Of a DNA stretch of 64,000 bases, positions 37,787 to 46,221 are shown in pieces. Under the pieces are notes generated by a model. That model had not been told where the DNA came from. It did no database searches and saw only the letters and a list, made by a program, of their open reading frames with translations. The position numbers were made by a program, and so were the translations under genes. The stretch is from the NCBI RefSeq assembly GCF_000314005.1, contig NZ_JH980292.1, forward strand, positions 4,376,121-4,440,120, in the 5' to 3' direction. Position 1 is the first letter of the stretch. Every line of letters starts with the position of its first letter. Origin of the DNA: Spirulina subsalsa PCC 9445 (GTDB lineage Bacteria; Cyanobacteriota; Cyanobacteriia; Cyanobacteriales; Spirulinaceae).

Positions 37787-40246
37787 CTAAAGGGGGAGGT
37801 TTTCCCGCGCCATGTTTTGATAACAATTGCGACCTTTAGCTTTCGCTTGATACAAACAACAATCGACAGAAGTCACAAATTCTTGAGGAGACAGATGAGG
37901 CTGAGGAATAATCGTAGCTAGTCCCATACTCACTGTTATCCAAGGACTAATTAAAGAAGCACTATGAGGAATCTGTAAAGCGGCTACTTGGGCTTGAATA
38001 TTTTCAGCAATTTTTTGGGCTTGTTCTAGGGGGGTGTTCGGTAAAATTAGCGCAAATTCTTCTCCCCCATAACGTGCCACTAGATCACTATTTTGACTCA
38101 CTGAATGGGTTAAAGCTTGGGCAACTTGTCTTAGGGCATCATCTCCCGCTTGATGACCATAGGTATCATTATAGGGCTTAAAAAAGTCAATATCTACTAA
38201 GATTAAAGATAAGGGGATAGCCTCTTGTTCTCCCCGATTCCATTGCAGACAAAAGTATTCATCAAATTGCCGACGATTCGCCACGCCTGTTAAACCATCC
38301 AGACAGGCTAATTGACTAAGTTCCTGATTCGCTTTTTCCAGTTGGTGATAGAGACAAGATTGTTCAATTGCAATGGCTAAATGATCGGCAATTTCTTGAG
38401 CTACTTTGATTTCGTGTGGACTCCAGGCTTGCAATCTCTGGGGAGAACGCATCAAAGTTAAACTTCCCCATAACTGATTATCATAGCTGAGGGGAATTAG
38501 TAACCAAGCCCCCCCGAAATTTTGGCTTAGGTTGTAATTGATTGGATCATGGAGATCCATTGTGTCATCAATTTTGACTATTTTTAATGCCTTTAAACGT
38601 TCTGCAATAGGGTTATTTTCATCTTCAATTGTATCCCCAATTGAAGAAGCAAGTTCAGACGTTTTTCGGTATTCAGCAACGTGAATCCAGACTTTCTCCT
38701 CAGCCCGATATTCAACGATAATCACACGATCCACGAAGAGTAAATCTCCTAGGGAATTGACAACTGTTGAAAAAATTGTATCTAAATTCAGGGAACGACG
38801 CATCGCCTTTACGACTTGATGAATGGTTTGTTCCCGTTGGGCTTGATATTGAGTTTTTTCATAGAGTTGGCTGTGTTGAATGGCAATGGCTAATTGATTC
38901 GCTAACTCTAATAATAAGTCTATTTCCCACTCCTCCCACTGACGAGGGGCTGTACAATGATGAACCACTAACAAACCCCATAATTCCTGAGCTAAAAAAA
39001 TGGGGAGGACACAATACGCTTTGACTTGAAGTTGGCGCAATAACTCCAGATGACAAAGACTCAAGTTTCCTTGATCAATGTTGGGATGTTGAATTAAAAT
39101 TTGTTCCTGTTGAGACAAGTTCTCAAAGGTTTGTTGAATACAAAGATCGGTAAAATATTCCCCTTCAATGGACAGCCAAGGGGGTACAACGGACTCCGCG
39201 ACGACTTGCCCTTGATGGGGGTTTAAGAAACGAAAAATCGCCACCCGATCGGTGGAGAACAGTTGACAAAGTTCAGCTACTGTGGTAAGCAATATGTCAT
39301 CTAAATGAAGAGTACGGCGTAAACTTTGGGTGAGGCTGTAACTTAAACGTTGACGGTCCGCTTGTTGCTTGAGTTTTCGTTCAACAATGAGGCGATCGCG
39401 AATATCCCGAGCAATGGCATGAATCCAACGCTGTTCGTCAATTTCAATCCAGCCTAAACGTACCTCAACAGGCATTAAAGTGCCATCCTTGCAGCGATAA
39501 TGATCCATCTGGCGGTACACTTGACCCGTTAACAAGGCGGTTCCGTACTGTTGGGGATGCCAATGGGAGGTAATCAAGTGCATGGGAAGGCGTAATAACT
39601 CCTCCCGACTATAACCGAGAAAATCACAGGCGGCTTGATTGGTGTCTAAGACGAACCCCATTTCATCATAAATCAGGAACACATCGGCCGCTTGCTCCAC
39701 AAACTGCCGAAATCTTGACTCGCTATGCTTTAACGCCTTTTCCGTTGTCACTAAACGACGGGTTGCTAATCGTAAGTCCATCTGTTCCACTACCAATTCC
39801 CCCAAGGCGGCCAAAATGGCGCTTTTTTCCCCGTCTAAAGGGTGGGGATGATAATCCATGACGCAGAGGGTGCCTAAACGGTGTCCTGTGGTCGTACAGA
39901 GGGGACTGGCCGCATAAAAACGTAATTGTTTCTCCCGGACAAAGGAATGATTAGACCAGAGGGGATGTTCTAGCAAATCAGCTACCCAGTAGACTCCCTG
40001 AGCAAACATGGCCTGACCGCACCAACTCCCCTCCCGGTCTACTTCTGGGGTATCAATGCCTTGCCGGGATTTAAAAAAAATGCGATCGCGCTCCACCAGA
40101 CTGATGAGAGCAATCGGCACATTCAAAATGCGAGTAGCCAAAGCAGTAATGCGGTCAAAAACCGCTTCCGGGGGAGTATCTAAAATCTGATAACGATACA
40201 ACACCTGGAGACGCTCATGCTCATCCGGCGAGGTAAAATGAACCAT
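37787..40246 (-). CDS. GAF-PAS-GAF-GAF-GGDEF protein with cyanobacteriochrome-like GAF
   Basis: An 819-residue soluble protein. GAF1 about 10-160; PAS about 175-290; GAF2 about 300-465; GAF3 about 470-635; GGDEF about 645-810 with active RYGGEEF at 725-731 and no RxxD. GAF2 has the features of a cyanobacteriochrome: TDRVAIFRF, the bilin-attachment Cys398-His399 in LSLCHLELLRQLQVKA, a C-terminal LWGLLVVHHC, and a second Cys at 369 in TDLCI, which lines up with the DXCF motif but with Ile for Phe. It is therefore predicted to bind a phycobilin and switch c-di-GMP synthesis by light. Single gene. Confidence 0.9.
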   Translation of the reverse strand: MVHFTSPDEHERLQVLYRYQILDTPPEAVFDRITALATRILNVPIALISLVERDRIFFKSRQGIDTPEVDREGSWCGQAMFAQGVYWVADLLEHPLWSNHSFVREKQLRFYAASPLCTTTGHRLGTLCVMDYHPHPLDGEKSAILAALGELVVEQMDLRLATRRLVTTEKALKHSESRFRQFVEQAADVFLIYDEMGFVLDTNQAACDFLGYSREELLRLPMHLITSHWHPQQYGTALLTGQVYRQMDHYRCKDGTLMPVEVRLGWIEIDEQRWIHAIARDIRDRLIVERKLKQQADRQRLSYSLTQSLRRTLHLDDILLTTVAELCQLFSTDRVAIFRFLNPHQGQVVAESVVPPWLSIEGEYFTDLCIQQTFENLSQQEQILIQHPNIDQGNLSLCHLELLRQLQVKAYCVLPIFLAQELWGLLVVHHCTAPRQWEEWEIDLLLELANQLAIAIQHSQLYEKTQYQAQREQTIHQVVKAMRRSLNLDTIFSTVVNSLGDLLFVDRVIIVEYRAEEKVWIHVAEYRKTSELASSIGDTIEDENNPIAERLKALKIVKIDDTMDLHDPINYNLSQNFGGAWLLIPLSYDNQLWGSLTLMRSPQRLQAWSPHEIKVAQEIADHLAIAIEQSCLYHQLEKANQELSQLACLDGLTGVANRRQFDEYFCLQWNRGEQEAIPLSLILVDIDFFKPYNDTYGHQAGDDALRQVAQALTHSVSQNSDLVARYGGEEFALILPNTPLEQAQKIAENIQAQVAALQIPHSASLISPWITVSMGLATIIPQPHLSPQEFVTSVDCCLYQAKAKGRNCYQNMARENLPL

Positions 40247-40320
40247 AACTCAAGCTCAATCTGTTATCCTCTAGGATAGTCTAAAATTTGACCGGATAGC
40301 ACCGTAAATCAACCCAATGT

Positions 40321-40761
40321 ATGAACATACAATTTCGTGAATTCAATCCCTTTGATCTGTGGATTTGGCTAGAATTTGAGAATATTCCCTCCCCCCTAGA
40401 ACAGCAATATGTTGAAGAATTGTTTAATTCTTGGTTCTATTTGGGCAAATTAGGAGGGTTCAATGCAGAAAATTTACAGGTAACAGAAACTGGAGTTGAT
40501 ATTAGTTACATGGAGTATAATTCGGCGACCGCAGAAGCCGCGCTGATGGCTCCCATGCACAATATGAGTGATTTTGAATATACCGGAACTTGGGGCCGTT
40601 GTTGGCTAGATTTAGGCACCAGTGATTTAATAGCGGTCGATGTTTTAATTAATGCTCTGACTCAACTGAGTCGAGAATATCTCACCCTGCGTCAGGTTAT
40701 TATTGGGGGGGTGAATGAAGATTGGCCGGTGGATCGTCGCAGTGCAGCAATTTTTAATTAG
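40321..40761 (+). CDS. DUF3531 family protein
   Basis: A 146-residue protein. IQFREFNPFDLWIW, LGKLGGFNAEN, MHNMSDFEYTGTWGRCWLDLGTSD and IGGVNEDWPV are typical of DUF3531, found in cyanobacteria and plastids with no known role. The final residues (DRRSAAIFN) follow the conserved end. The tnpB remnant lies just downstream on the same strand. Confidence 0.85.
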   Translation: MNIQFREFNPFDLWIWLEFENIPSPLEQQYVEELFNSWFYLGKLGGFNAENLQVTETGVDISYMEYNSATAEAALMAPMHNMSDFEYTGTWGRCWLDLGTSDLIAVDVLINALTQLSREYLTLRQVIIGGVNEDWPVDRRSAAIFN

Positions 40762-40813
40762 CCGGATCCCGAAAGTAGATCCACCTATCCCGGGGTCGAA
40801 AGCTTACTGCGAC

Positions 40814-41026
40814 TTTGCCGAAGATTTGAATCTAAAAGCCATGTCTAGAGGGATGTTGTGTAAACCTACCCTTGATGCTGGTTTTGGGGGTTTTCTAGAG
40901 GTCTTAAAGCACGTGGCCTGGAAACGAGATGTTTATTTTGAGAAAGTTGATGCTAATTTCACGAGCCAAATTTGTCAGAATTGTGGTGTAGTGACTGGTA
41001 AGAAAGACTTGTCTCAACGAGTGCAT
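40814..41026 (+). pseudogene. tnpB: Remnant of IS605-type tnpB (RuvC-like nuclease) gene
   Basis: Only the C-terminal part is left. EDLNLKAMSRGML covers the RuvC segment with the catalytic Glu, then VAWKRDVYFEKVDANFTSQ, ICQNCG (first half of the zinc finger), TGKKDLSQRVHV. The second CxxC pair and the final RuvC Asp motif (normally DRDVAAA) are gone, replaced by a palindrome. There is no N-terminal part. The residues match the orientation and position of the right end at 41093-41204. Nonfunctional as a nuclease. Confidence 0.85.
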
Positions 41027-41087
41027 GTTCACTTCGTGACGCTTTGCTACGCAACGCTTTGCGTTCGCGAAGCGTCACGAAGTGAAC
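41027..41087. repeat. Perfect 18-bp inverted repeat inserted in the tnpB remnant
   Basis: GTTCACTTCGTGACGCTT (41027-41044) pairs perfectly with AAGCGTCACGAAGTGAAC (41070-41087). The 25-nt loop holds an inner stem, ACGCAA/TTGCGT. It lies exactly where the tnpB zinc finger breaks off and before the conserved right end. Palindromes containing TTCGCGAAGCG are dispersed repeats in cyanobacteria. Confidence 0.85.
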
Positions 41088-41092
41088 GCGAA

Positions 41093-41204
41093 CGGGGATG
41101 TCCCTAAAAAGACATCTAGAGCCTCCCGTAGAAGCAGGAAGACCTCATAGTAATATGGGGAAGCCCGCACCGTACCCCTAGGGTCGGTGTCGGGAGGATG
41201 TCAC
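41093..41204 (+). mobile_element. IS200/IS605-type right end, copy C, next to tnpB remnant
   Basis: Shares CGGGGATGTCCCTAAAA through GGGAGGATGTCAC with copy A (a few differences) and most of copy B. The terminal hairpin CACCG...CGGTG is intact. The sequence past the boundary is GGGGAGTTTTGGGTCAG. This copy links the repeat family to TnpB, as the remnant is directly upstream on the same strand. Confidence 0.75.
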
Positions 41205-41308
41205 GGGGAGTTTTGGGTCAGTGCTGTGTTATCCTACTGTTATAAGAGGATTTACGGGGGCACCTCGGAAGTAACGCCCAAGTTGGCATCAACCAACTAG
41301 ATTAGCCG

Positions 41309-41349
41309 CCTAATCTGAAGAACCTAATCTGAAGAACCTAATCTGAAGA
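41309..41349. repeat. 14-bp tandem repeat, about three units
   Basis: The unit TAATCTGAAGAACC occurs from 41311, 41325 and 41339 (last one partial). It lies in a gene-free stretch (41205-41483) that also holds GAGCTATAA/TTATAGCTC arms at about 41431-41457. No function is apparent. Confidence 0.7.
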
Positions 41350-41483
41350 TACAAGTCAGTAGGGGTGAGTGCCGCTCAATCTGGAAATCCAATTGAATTG
41401 GAAAGCAGAGTTAGTAATATCTCCGAAAATCTGGAGCTATAAACTTGACTTATAGCTCTAGATGTTCAAGAACAAATGGTCTT

Positions 41484-41864
41484 ATGGCTAGACGAAAGAA
41501 ACAGTTTCCTTGCGGTCACAAAGGGTATGGTCAAACCTGCCATCGATGTGCGCAAAAAGAAGAAGATCGGGAACGGAAAAAGCGAGAAAAAAAATCGTGG
41601 GAGGCCACTTTTGCCCACGATGCCATTGACCTGAGTGAACTCCCTAAAAATGTGGTGATCAAAGCCAGACATATTATTACCAGCCTGCAACAACAGCAAG
41701 ATTATCGCCAATTTCGCGGTAAACGACTGCGCCACGACCGTTTTGTAATTAGTATTCCTGTCACCCGAAATTATCGTCTGATCTGTCGAGATCATGGCAA
41801 TTTAGTTATCCCAGAAGCGGTAATTTCCCATGAAGATTACAATGTTTGTAAACCCGGCAGTTAA
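41484..41864 (+). CDS. Zinc-knuckle protein with RelE/ParE-like C-terminal half
   Basis: A 126-residue protein. N-terminus FPCGHKGYGQTCHRC has a Cys/His set for one zinc, then a Lys/Arg/Glu helix (KEEDRERKKREKKSWE). The C-terminal half (NVVIKARHIITSLQQQ, FRGKRLRHDRFVISIPV, RNYRLICRD, VISHEDYN) resembles the small beta-sheet fold of RelE/ParE toxins, but this is by eye. ATG 41484 starts it; a longer frame from 41445 has no support. No antitoxin gene is adjacent. Confidence 0.75.
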   Translation: MARRKKQFPCGHKGYGQTCHRCAQKEEDRERKKREKKSWEATFAHDAIDLSELPKNVVIKARHIITSLQQQQDYRQFRGKRLRHDRFVISIPVTRNYRLICRDHGNLVIPEAVISHEDYNVCKPGS

Positions 41865-41936
41865 ACGGGATCTCAATGAGGAATCGGACTCATCTTGTGG
41901 CTTAGTTTATCTGCTCTCAAACCTCCCCCAAGAATT

Positions 41937-43097
41937 ATGCAAATTTATCTGGATTACAGCGCGACAACACCGCAACGTCCTGAAGTGACTGCCCGTATCC
42001 AAGAAGTCCTTCAGCAAGAATGGGGCAATCCTTCGAGTCTTCATGCTTGGGGTCAACGGGCGGCTACGGTGATGGAAACAGCCCGGTTACAGGTGGCTCA
42101 ATTGATTAATGCTCCGAATCCCGAGGGCATTTTCTTCACCTCGGGGGGGACAGAAGCAGATAACTGGGCGATTTTCGGGGTGACACAACAATACCGGACT
42201 CCCCAGCATTTAATTATTTCCTCGGTGGAACATTCGGCGATCGCAGAACCCGCCCGAATTCTAGAACAACAAGGTTGGCAAGTCACCCGTCTCCCCGTCA
42301 ATCGCCAAGGAAGGGTTAACCCCCTTGACCTCAAGGCCGCCTTAAAACCCAATACCGTCCTAGTGTCTATTATTTACGGTCAGAGTGAAGTCGGCACCCT
42401 GCAACCCATTGAAACTTTAGCCCAAATGGCTCGATGTCACGGGGTATTATTCCACACCGACGCGGTACAAGTGGCGGGGAGACTACCCCTTGATGTGCAG
42501 CAGTTGGGGGTGGATTTACTGTCCCTCTCGGGTCATAAACTCTATGGACCCCAAGGATCTGGGGCTTTGTATGTTCGGGAGGGGGTGCAACTGGCCCCGA
42601 TGATTTATGGGGGAGGACAGGAACAACGTTTAAGATCGGGTACTCAAGCGGTGCCAACTATTGCCGGGTTTGGGGTGGCGGCTGAGTGGGCGCTGGGGGA
42701 AATGGTGACGGAAACCCCTCGTCTACGAGAACTGCGCGATCGCCTATTTGATCAATTGGCTTGTTGTCCCTACCTCATCCCCACCGGAGATCGGTTACAT
42801 CGTCTCCCCCATCATGTTAGTCTCTGTTTAACCCAAGGGGAGATCACCGGAAAAACCCTCGTCCGACAATTAAACCTCGCAGGCATTGGCATCAGCGCCG
42901 GATCGGCCTGCCATAGTGGCAAATTAAGCCCCAGTCCCATTCTCAAAGCAATGGGCTATTCCGATCAAGAAGCTTTAGCCGGAATTCGGTTCACCTTGGG
43001 CAGAGAAACCACCCTAGAAGATATTGATTGGACGGCGATGGTTTTAAAACAAGTTTTAGACCGTTTGTTGCCGAAATTTGCCTTGTCAGGCTGTTAA
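41937..43097 (+). CDS. Cysteine desulfurase (IscS/NifS family)
   Basis: A 386-residue PLP enzyme that releases sulfur from cysteine for Fe-S clusters. MQIYLDYSATTPQRPEV start, GNPSSLH, SGGTEADN, HTDAVQ, PLP lysine in SLSGHKLYGPQG, and the catalytic Cys loop GISAGSACHSGKLSPS. The short Cys loop without a long C-terminal extension is closer to group I (NifS/IscS) than to SufS. Starts at ATG 41937, 72 bp after the zinc-knuckle gene. No scaffold protein gene is adjacent. Confidence 0.93.
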   Translation: MQIYLDYSATTPQRPEVTARIQEVLQQEWGNPSSLHAWGQRAATVMETARLQVAQLINAPNPEGIFFTSGGTEADNWAIFGVTQQYRTPQHLIISSVEHSAIAEPARILEQQGWQVTRLPVNRQGRVNPLDLKAALKPNTVLVSIIYGQSEVGTLQPIETLAQMARCHGVLFHTDAVQVAGRLPLDVQQLGVDLLSLSGHKLYGPQGSGALYVREGVQLAPMIYGGGQEQRLRSGTQAVPTIAGFGVAAEWALGEMVTETPRLRELRDRLFDQLACCPYLIPTGDRLHRLPHHVSLCLTQGEITGKTLVRQLNLAGIGISAGSACHSGKLSPSPILKAMGYSDQEALAGIRFTLGRETTLEDIDWTAMVLKQVLDRLLPKFALSGC

Positions 43098-43110
43098 CTT
43101 TTGAGGGGTT

Positions 43111-43166
43111 CGGGGAGCTATAAGTCCCGCGCTGTACCCGTAGGGTCAGCGTCGGGAGGATGTCAC
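43111..43166 (+). mobile_element. Partial IS200/IS605-type right end, copy D, with compensatory changes
   Basis: Only the terminal about 55 bp match: CGCTGTACCC, GTA, GGGTCAGCG, then TCGGGAGGATGTCAC. Compared with copies A-C the stem changes from CACCG/CGGTG to CGCTG/CAGCG: two positions vary on both arms and pairing is kept. It begins 14 bp after the cysteine desulfurase stop. The sequence past the boundary is GTCAGAATGAAGCGAAAG. Confidence 0.65.
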
Positions 43167-43252
43167 GTCAGAATGAAGCGAAAGACGAAGATAAATCGAG
43201 TGAATCCCTTGGAGATTAATGAACGGTTTGGTAACAGGTCAGACGTTGAGGA

Positions 43253-43483
43253 TTATTCCTGTTCTAGGGAGAACATCGTCTCAAAATTGATGTTTTCATC
43301 AGAATCTGCGTCAGACTCTTGGACATCAAAAGGGCGATTCATTTCACAGCCTATATTATCTGGGCTGATGGCACAACCATTAGGATCGGAAACTTGGGCA
43401 CCCATAACGCTTAAAAGTACCCCTCCCGAGGTAACAGTAATTACGGAGAAAGTCAAGATCAGACTGGATACACTCTGAATCAT
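43253..43483 (-). CDS. Possible small exported or membrane protein
   Basis: A 76-residue frame starting MIQSVSSLILTFSVITVTSGGVLLSVMG, a good N-terminal hydrophobic segment, then a Cys-containing and acidic tail (ESDADSDENINFE). ATG 43483; an in-frame GTG lies two codons upstream. No strong ribosome-binding site. The opposite-strand frame is less credible because it begins by translating the repeat at 43111-43166. Function unknown. Confidence 0.45.
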   Translation of the reverse strand: MIQSVSSLILTFSVITVTSGGVLLSVMGAQVSDPNGCAISPDNIGCEMNRPFDVQESDADSDENINFETMFSLEQE

Positions 43484-43728
43484 CGTCACTGTTTATACTT
43501 AAAGGAATTTCACTGAGTCTTTACTATATACAGGAAATTACGGAAAGTCTATAAAGTTCTGATGAAGTTCTTTCTTCAAACTGTCTGTTATATAAAGTTT
43601 TGATGAAGACAAAAAAAGTTAGCCGTGAACAGTTATCAGAAGGAAAAACTGTTCACGACCGCTTGAAAAGAAGAAGAGTCTTCATGCCAGACGTTAAGGT
43701 GAATGACCCTATCTAGGCAATGAAGAAG

Positions 43729-44121
43729 TTACATTTGGTCTTGATAAACCTCCACCGCTTCTTGTAAAACCGATTGGAGGGTTTCCGGTTGACAAGGTTT
43801 AGAAACACAACGAAAGACCTCGGCGGAGTCCAAGTCTTCCCCAGCTTCGACTAACTGTTCATCGGAATACCCCGTCAGTAAAATCCGCACAATTCTAGGA
43901 TATTGATGCTTAATTTTGCTTAACAATTGGATGCCGCTCATTTCCGGCATACTTTGATCGGAAACCACGGCCACAACGTCACTGTCTTGAGTGAGCATTT
44001 CTAGTGCGATCGCCGGACTATCCACTTTCAACACCTTAAAAGTCCGTCGGAAGGTACGATACAACAGATCCAGATTGTCCTTCTCATCATCCACGACCAT
44101 AATTTTTAGTTTTTCAGGCAT
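43729..44121 (-). CDS. Stand-alone response regulator (RpfG-type receiver)
   Basis: A 130-residue receiver: IMVVDDEKDNLDLLYRTFRR, phosphoacceptor in VVSDQSMPEMSG, LLTGYSD and Lys in CVSKPCQPE. This type usually heads HD-GYP or adenylate-cyclase outputs, but here the frame ends after the receiver. The SigA gene is about 290 bp upstream on the same strand; no kinase is adjacent. Confidence 0.9.
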   Translation of the reverse strand: MPEKLKIMVVDDEKDNLDLLYRTFRRTFKVLKVDSPAIALEMLTQDSDVVAVVSDQSMPEMSGIQLLSKIKHQYPRIVRILLTGYSDEQLVEAGEDLDSAEVFRCVSKPCQPETLQSVLQEAVEVYQDQM

Positions 44122-44155
44122 CCCCTTTCATCCGAGTAATATCGCTTCTAGTAGC

Positions 44156-44409
44156 TTAATCTAATGTGAGGGAGCCGTTAATGAGCCAAGGTAAAAAGCG
44201 AGATGAGCAGCACTCTTCAGACAGGTGGGGGGGATCTTCGACGAAACCATGAGGCTTAGGCGGTACGACGCGGGTTTCTCCGCCGAATTGCCCCGGATTG
44301 GCCTTTTCGACTAACGAGGACAATGCGATCGCACAATCCCCCTGAATCCAGCCGCTTAGAGGGTATTGGAGGGGATTCTTGCGATCGCCGTCACAGACTG
44401 TTACGAAAC
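44156..44409 (-). pseudogene. Open frame without a start codon after sigA
   Basis: A minus-strand frame that is open through the end of sigA (in another frame) and the gap to the receiver gene, reading NPLQYPLSGWIQGDCAIA, later RVVPPKPHGFVEDPPHLSEE, ending NGSLTLD and stop at 44156. The composition looks protein-like, but there is no in-frame ATG or GTG. It may be a gene remnant or chance; I do not recognise it. Confidence 0.25.
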
Positions 44410-45537
44410 TTAACGGATATACTCTTTCAAGATACTGTTCCGGTTGGGATGTCGTAACTTACGCAGGGCTTTAGCTTCAATTTGCCGAATTCGCTCACGG
44501 GTGACATTGAAGATTTGACCAATTTCCTCAAGGGTTTTCATGCGGCCATCATCTAAACCATAGCGCAGACGTAAAACATCCCGTTCCCGAGGGCTGAGGG
44601 TGTCGAGGACGTTTTCTAGGTCTTCCCGCAACAGGTTTTTAGACACTTGATCCTCGGGAGTTTCCCCATCGGCCTCAATAAAATCCCCCAGACGGGAATC
44701 CTCTTCTTTCCCAATGGGGGTTTCTAAGGAAATCGGCAGTTGTGCAGATTTAGCGATAAAGCGCAACTTCTCGATGGTCATTTCCATGCGAGTAGCAATC
44801 TCTTCCTCAGTCGGTTTGCGTCCCATTTCTTGAGAAAGGATTTTTGTAGTTTTTTTGATGCGAGAAATGGTTTCGTAGAGATGAACCGGGAGGCGAATGG
44901 TGCGAGATTGGTCGGCAATCGCCCGGGTAATCGCTTGACGAATCCACCAAGTCGCATAGGTGGAAAATTTATAACCTTTGGCGTGGTCAAATTTTTCGGC
45001 CGCCCGAATTAGACCTAATGATCCTTCTTGAATTAAATCTTGGAAGGATAAGCCACGATTCATATATTTTTTAGCAATCGACACCACTAAACGCAGGTTC
45101 GACTGTACCATTTTGTCCTTGGCTCGACGACCTAAAAAGAGACGACGACGGAAATCCGGGCGCTCCATACCCACTTCCTGCGCCCATTCTTCCAAGGTCG
45201 GTTCTCGGTCTAAAGAATCCAATAGATGATCGCGAACTCGCTCAAATTCCAGTAACTCCGCAATTTGACGGGCGAGTTCAATTTCTTCTTCTGCCCGTAA
45301 CAGCCGAATACGACCAATTTCTTGTAAATAAACTCGAATCGAGTCCTCAGTGTAAGGTTTCTTCTTCGTCTGATCTCGGCGACGTGCCGAGGGCGTACTT
45401 TTGACCTTTTCGGGTTCCTCTGAGTTAAGCAGTTCTTCTTTTATTACTGCTGCATCAACCCCGCCTTCGTCAATCAGAAACTCGAATTCATTCTGAGGCT
45501 GGGTGATAGTTGCGAGATCATAGTTCGCCTGGGTCAT
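44410..45537 (-). CDS. sigA: Principal RNA polymerase sigma factor (SigA/RpoD, group 1)
   Basis: A 375-residue sigma-70. Region 1.2 ([16 protein letters not shown]), region 2 ([26 protein letters not shown] and [13 protein letters not shown]), region 3, and region 4 with the helix-turn-helix [20 protein letters not shown]. An acidic N-terminus without a long region 1.1 is usual for cyanobacterial SigA. It directs housekeeping transcription. A leader of several hundred bases lies upstream, as often seen for this gene. Confidence 0.95.
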   Translation of the reverse strand: MTQANYDLATITQPQNEFEFLIDEGGVDAAVIKEELLNSEEPEKVKSTPSARRRDQTKKKPYTEDSIRVYLQEIGRIRLLRAEEEIELARQIAELLEFERVRDHLLDSLDREPTLEEWAQEVGMERPDFRRRLFLGRRAKDKMVQSNLRLVVSIAKKYMNRGLSFQDLIQEGSLGLIRAAEKFDHAKGYKFSTYATWWIRQAITRAIADQSRTIRLPVHLYETISRIKKTTKILSQEMGRKPTEEEIATRMEMTIEKLRFIAKSAQLPISLETPIGKEEDSRLGDFIEADGETPEDQVSKNLLREDLENVLDTLSPRERDVLRLRYGLDDGRMKTLEEIGQIFNVTRERIRQIEAKALRKLRHPNRNSILKEYIR

Positions 45538-46221
45538 GCCGTTTTTCCTCTTGCTCCTTCAGTTCAAGACCAGAACATCACATTAGATAATTTGTTGGGC
45601 ATCTATTCAGATGACATCCAAGGTATTTGGACATTGCCCCTTTCTCTGTTTGAGAATTCCAAGCTTAGTATTCCCAAAACTCACACCACCCGTAACAGGT
45701 TTTCTGAGGCAATGAACAATCGTCCTTTGAGACAGGACAACTTAAAAACCTTCTCGATTGTAACCTCTCTTACAAAAAATGGCGTTAAGATACCATCATC
45801 TTTGGAGGTTATTGTCGATGAAGGGATTCCCGACAGGAAAGGGAATTAAAAAACCCTTGAGTTGTTTAATCTCATTCGAGTTGAGTCCTCTCAGATCCGT
45901 GTGGAACAGACGACTGTGAGATGTCGCTTCACACAACCTGACCTTTTCCTTGGGGATTTGCTGTTTGATATTGTAGTGAATTCAACTGCAAATGACAGGG
46001 ATTTAGCCTAATATTTTCCGAAAAAAGTTTTTAGCTTCATCAAAGCAACAAATTGCGCCTTTTTTTGGTTTAAACGTACTATTTTTTTGTAAAGGATTAG
46101 CAAAGAGAACAGGAAACAACCTTGACGGACTGGTTGACTTAGCTGTGGGGGATAGGGAATTGATGACTGATGACCGTTTACGGTTTACTGTTTACTGATT
46201 ACTGTTTACTGTTCCTGTCCT
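45538..46221. other. Long divergent leader region between sigA and a lipoprotein gene
   Basis: About 680 bp without a credible gene. An 85-codon plus-strand frame (45592-45849) has no ribosome-binding site and atypical composition. GTGTGGAA and CACAC arms occur at about 45900-45935. At 46160-46212 there are short tandem units of the TTTACTG type. The region should contain the sigA promoters. Confidence 0.5.

Noticed and set aside
41484-41864. Complete toxin-antitoxin module
   Set aside because: No small antitoxin gene is adjacent on either side; only the RelE/ParE-like half is suggested.
43101-43478. 125-codon plus-strand frame after the cysteine desulfurase gene
   Set aside because: Its first third translates the IS605-type right end; the opposite strand has the more protein-like frame.
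45592-45849. 85-codon plus-strand frame upstream of sigA
   Set aside because: No ribosome-binding site, low-complexity composition, and it lies in the expected sigA promoter/leader region.
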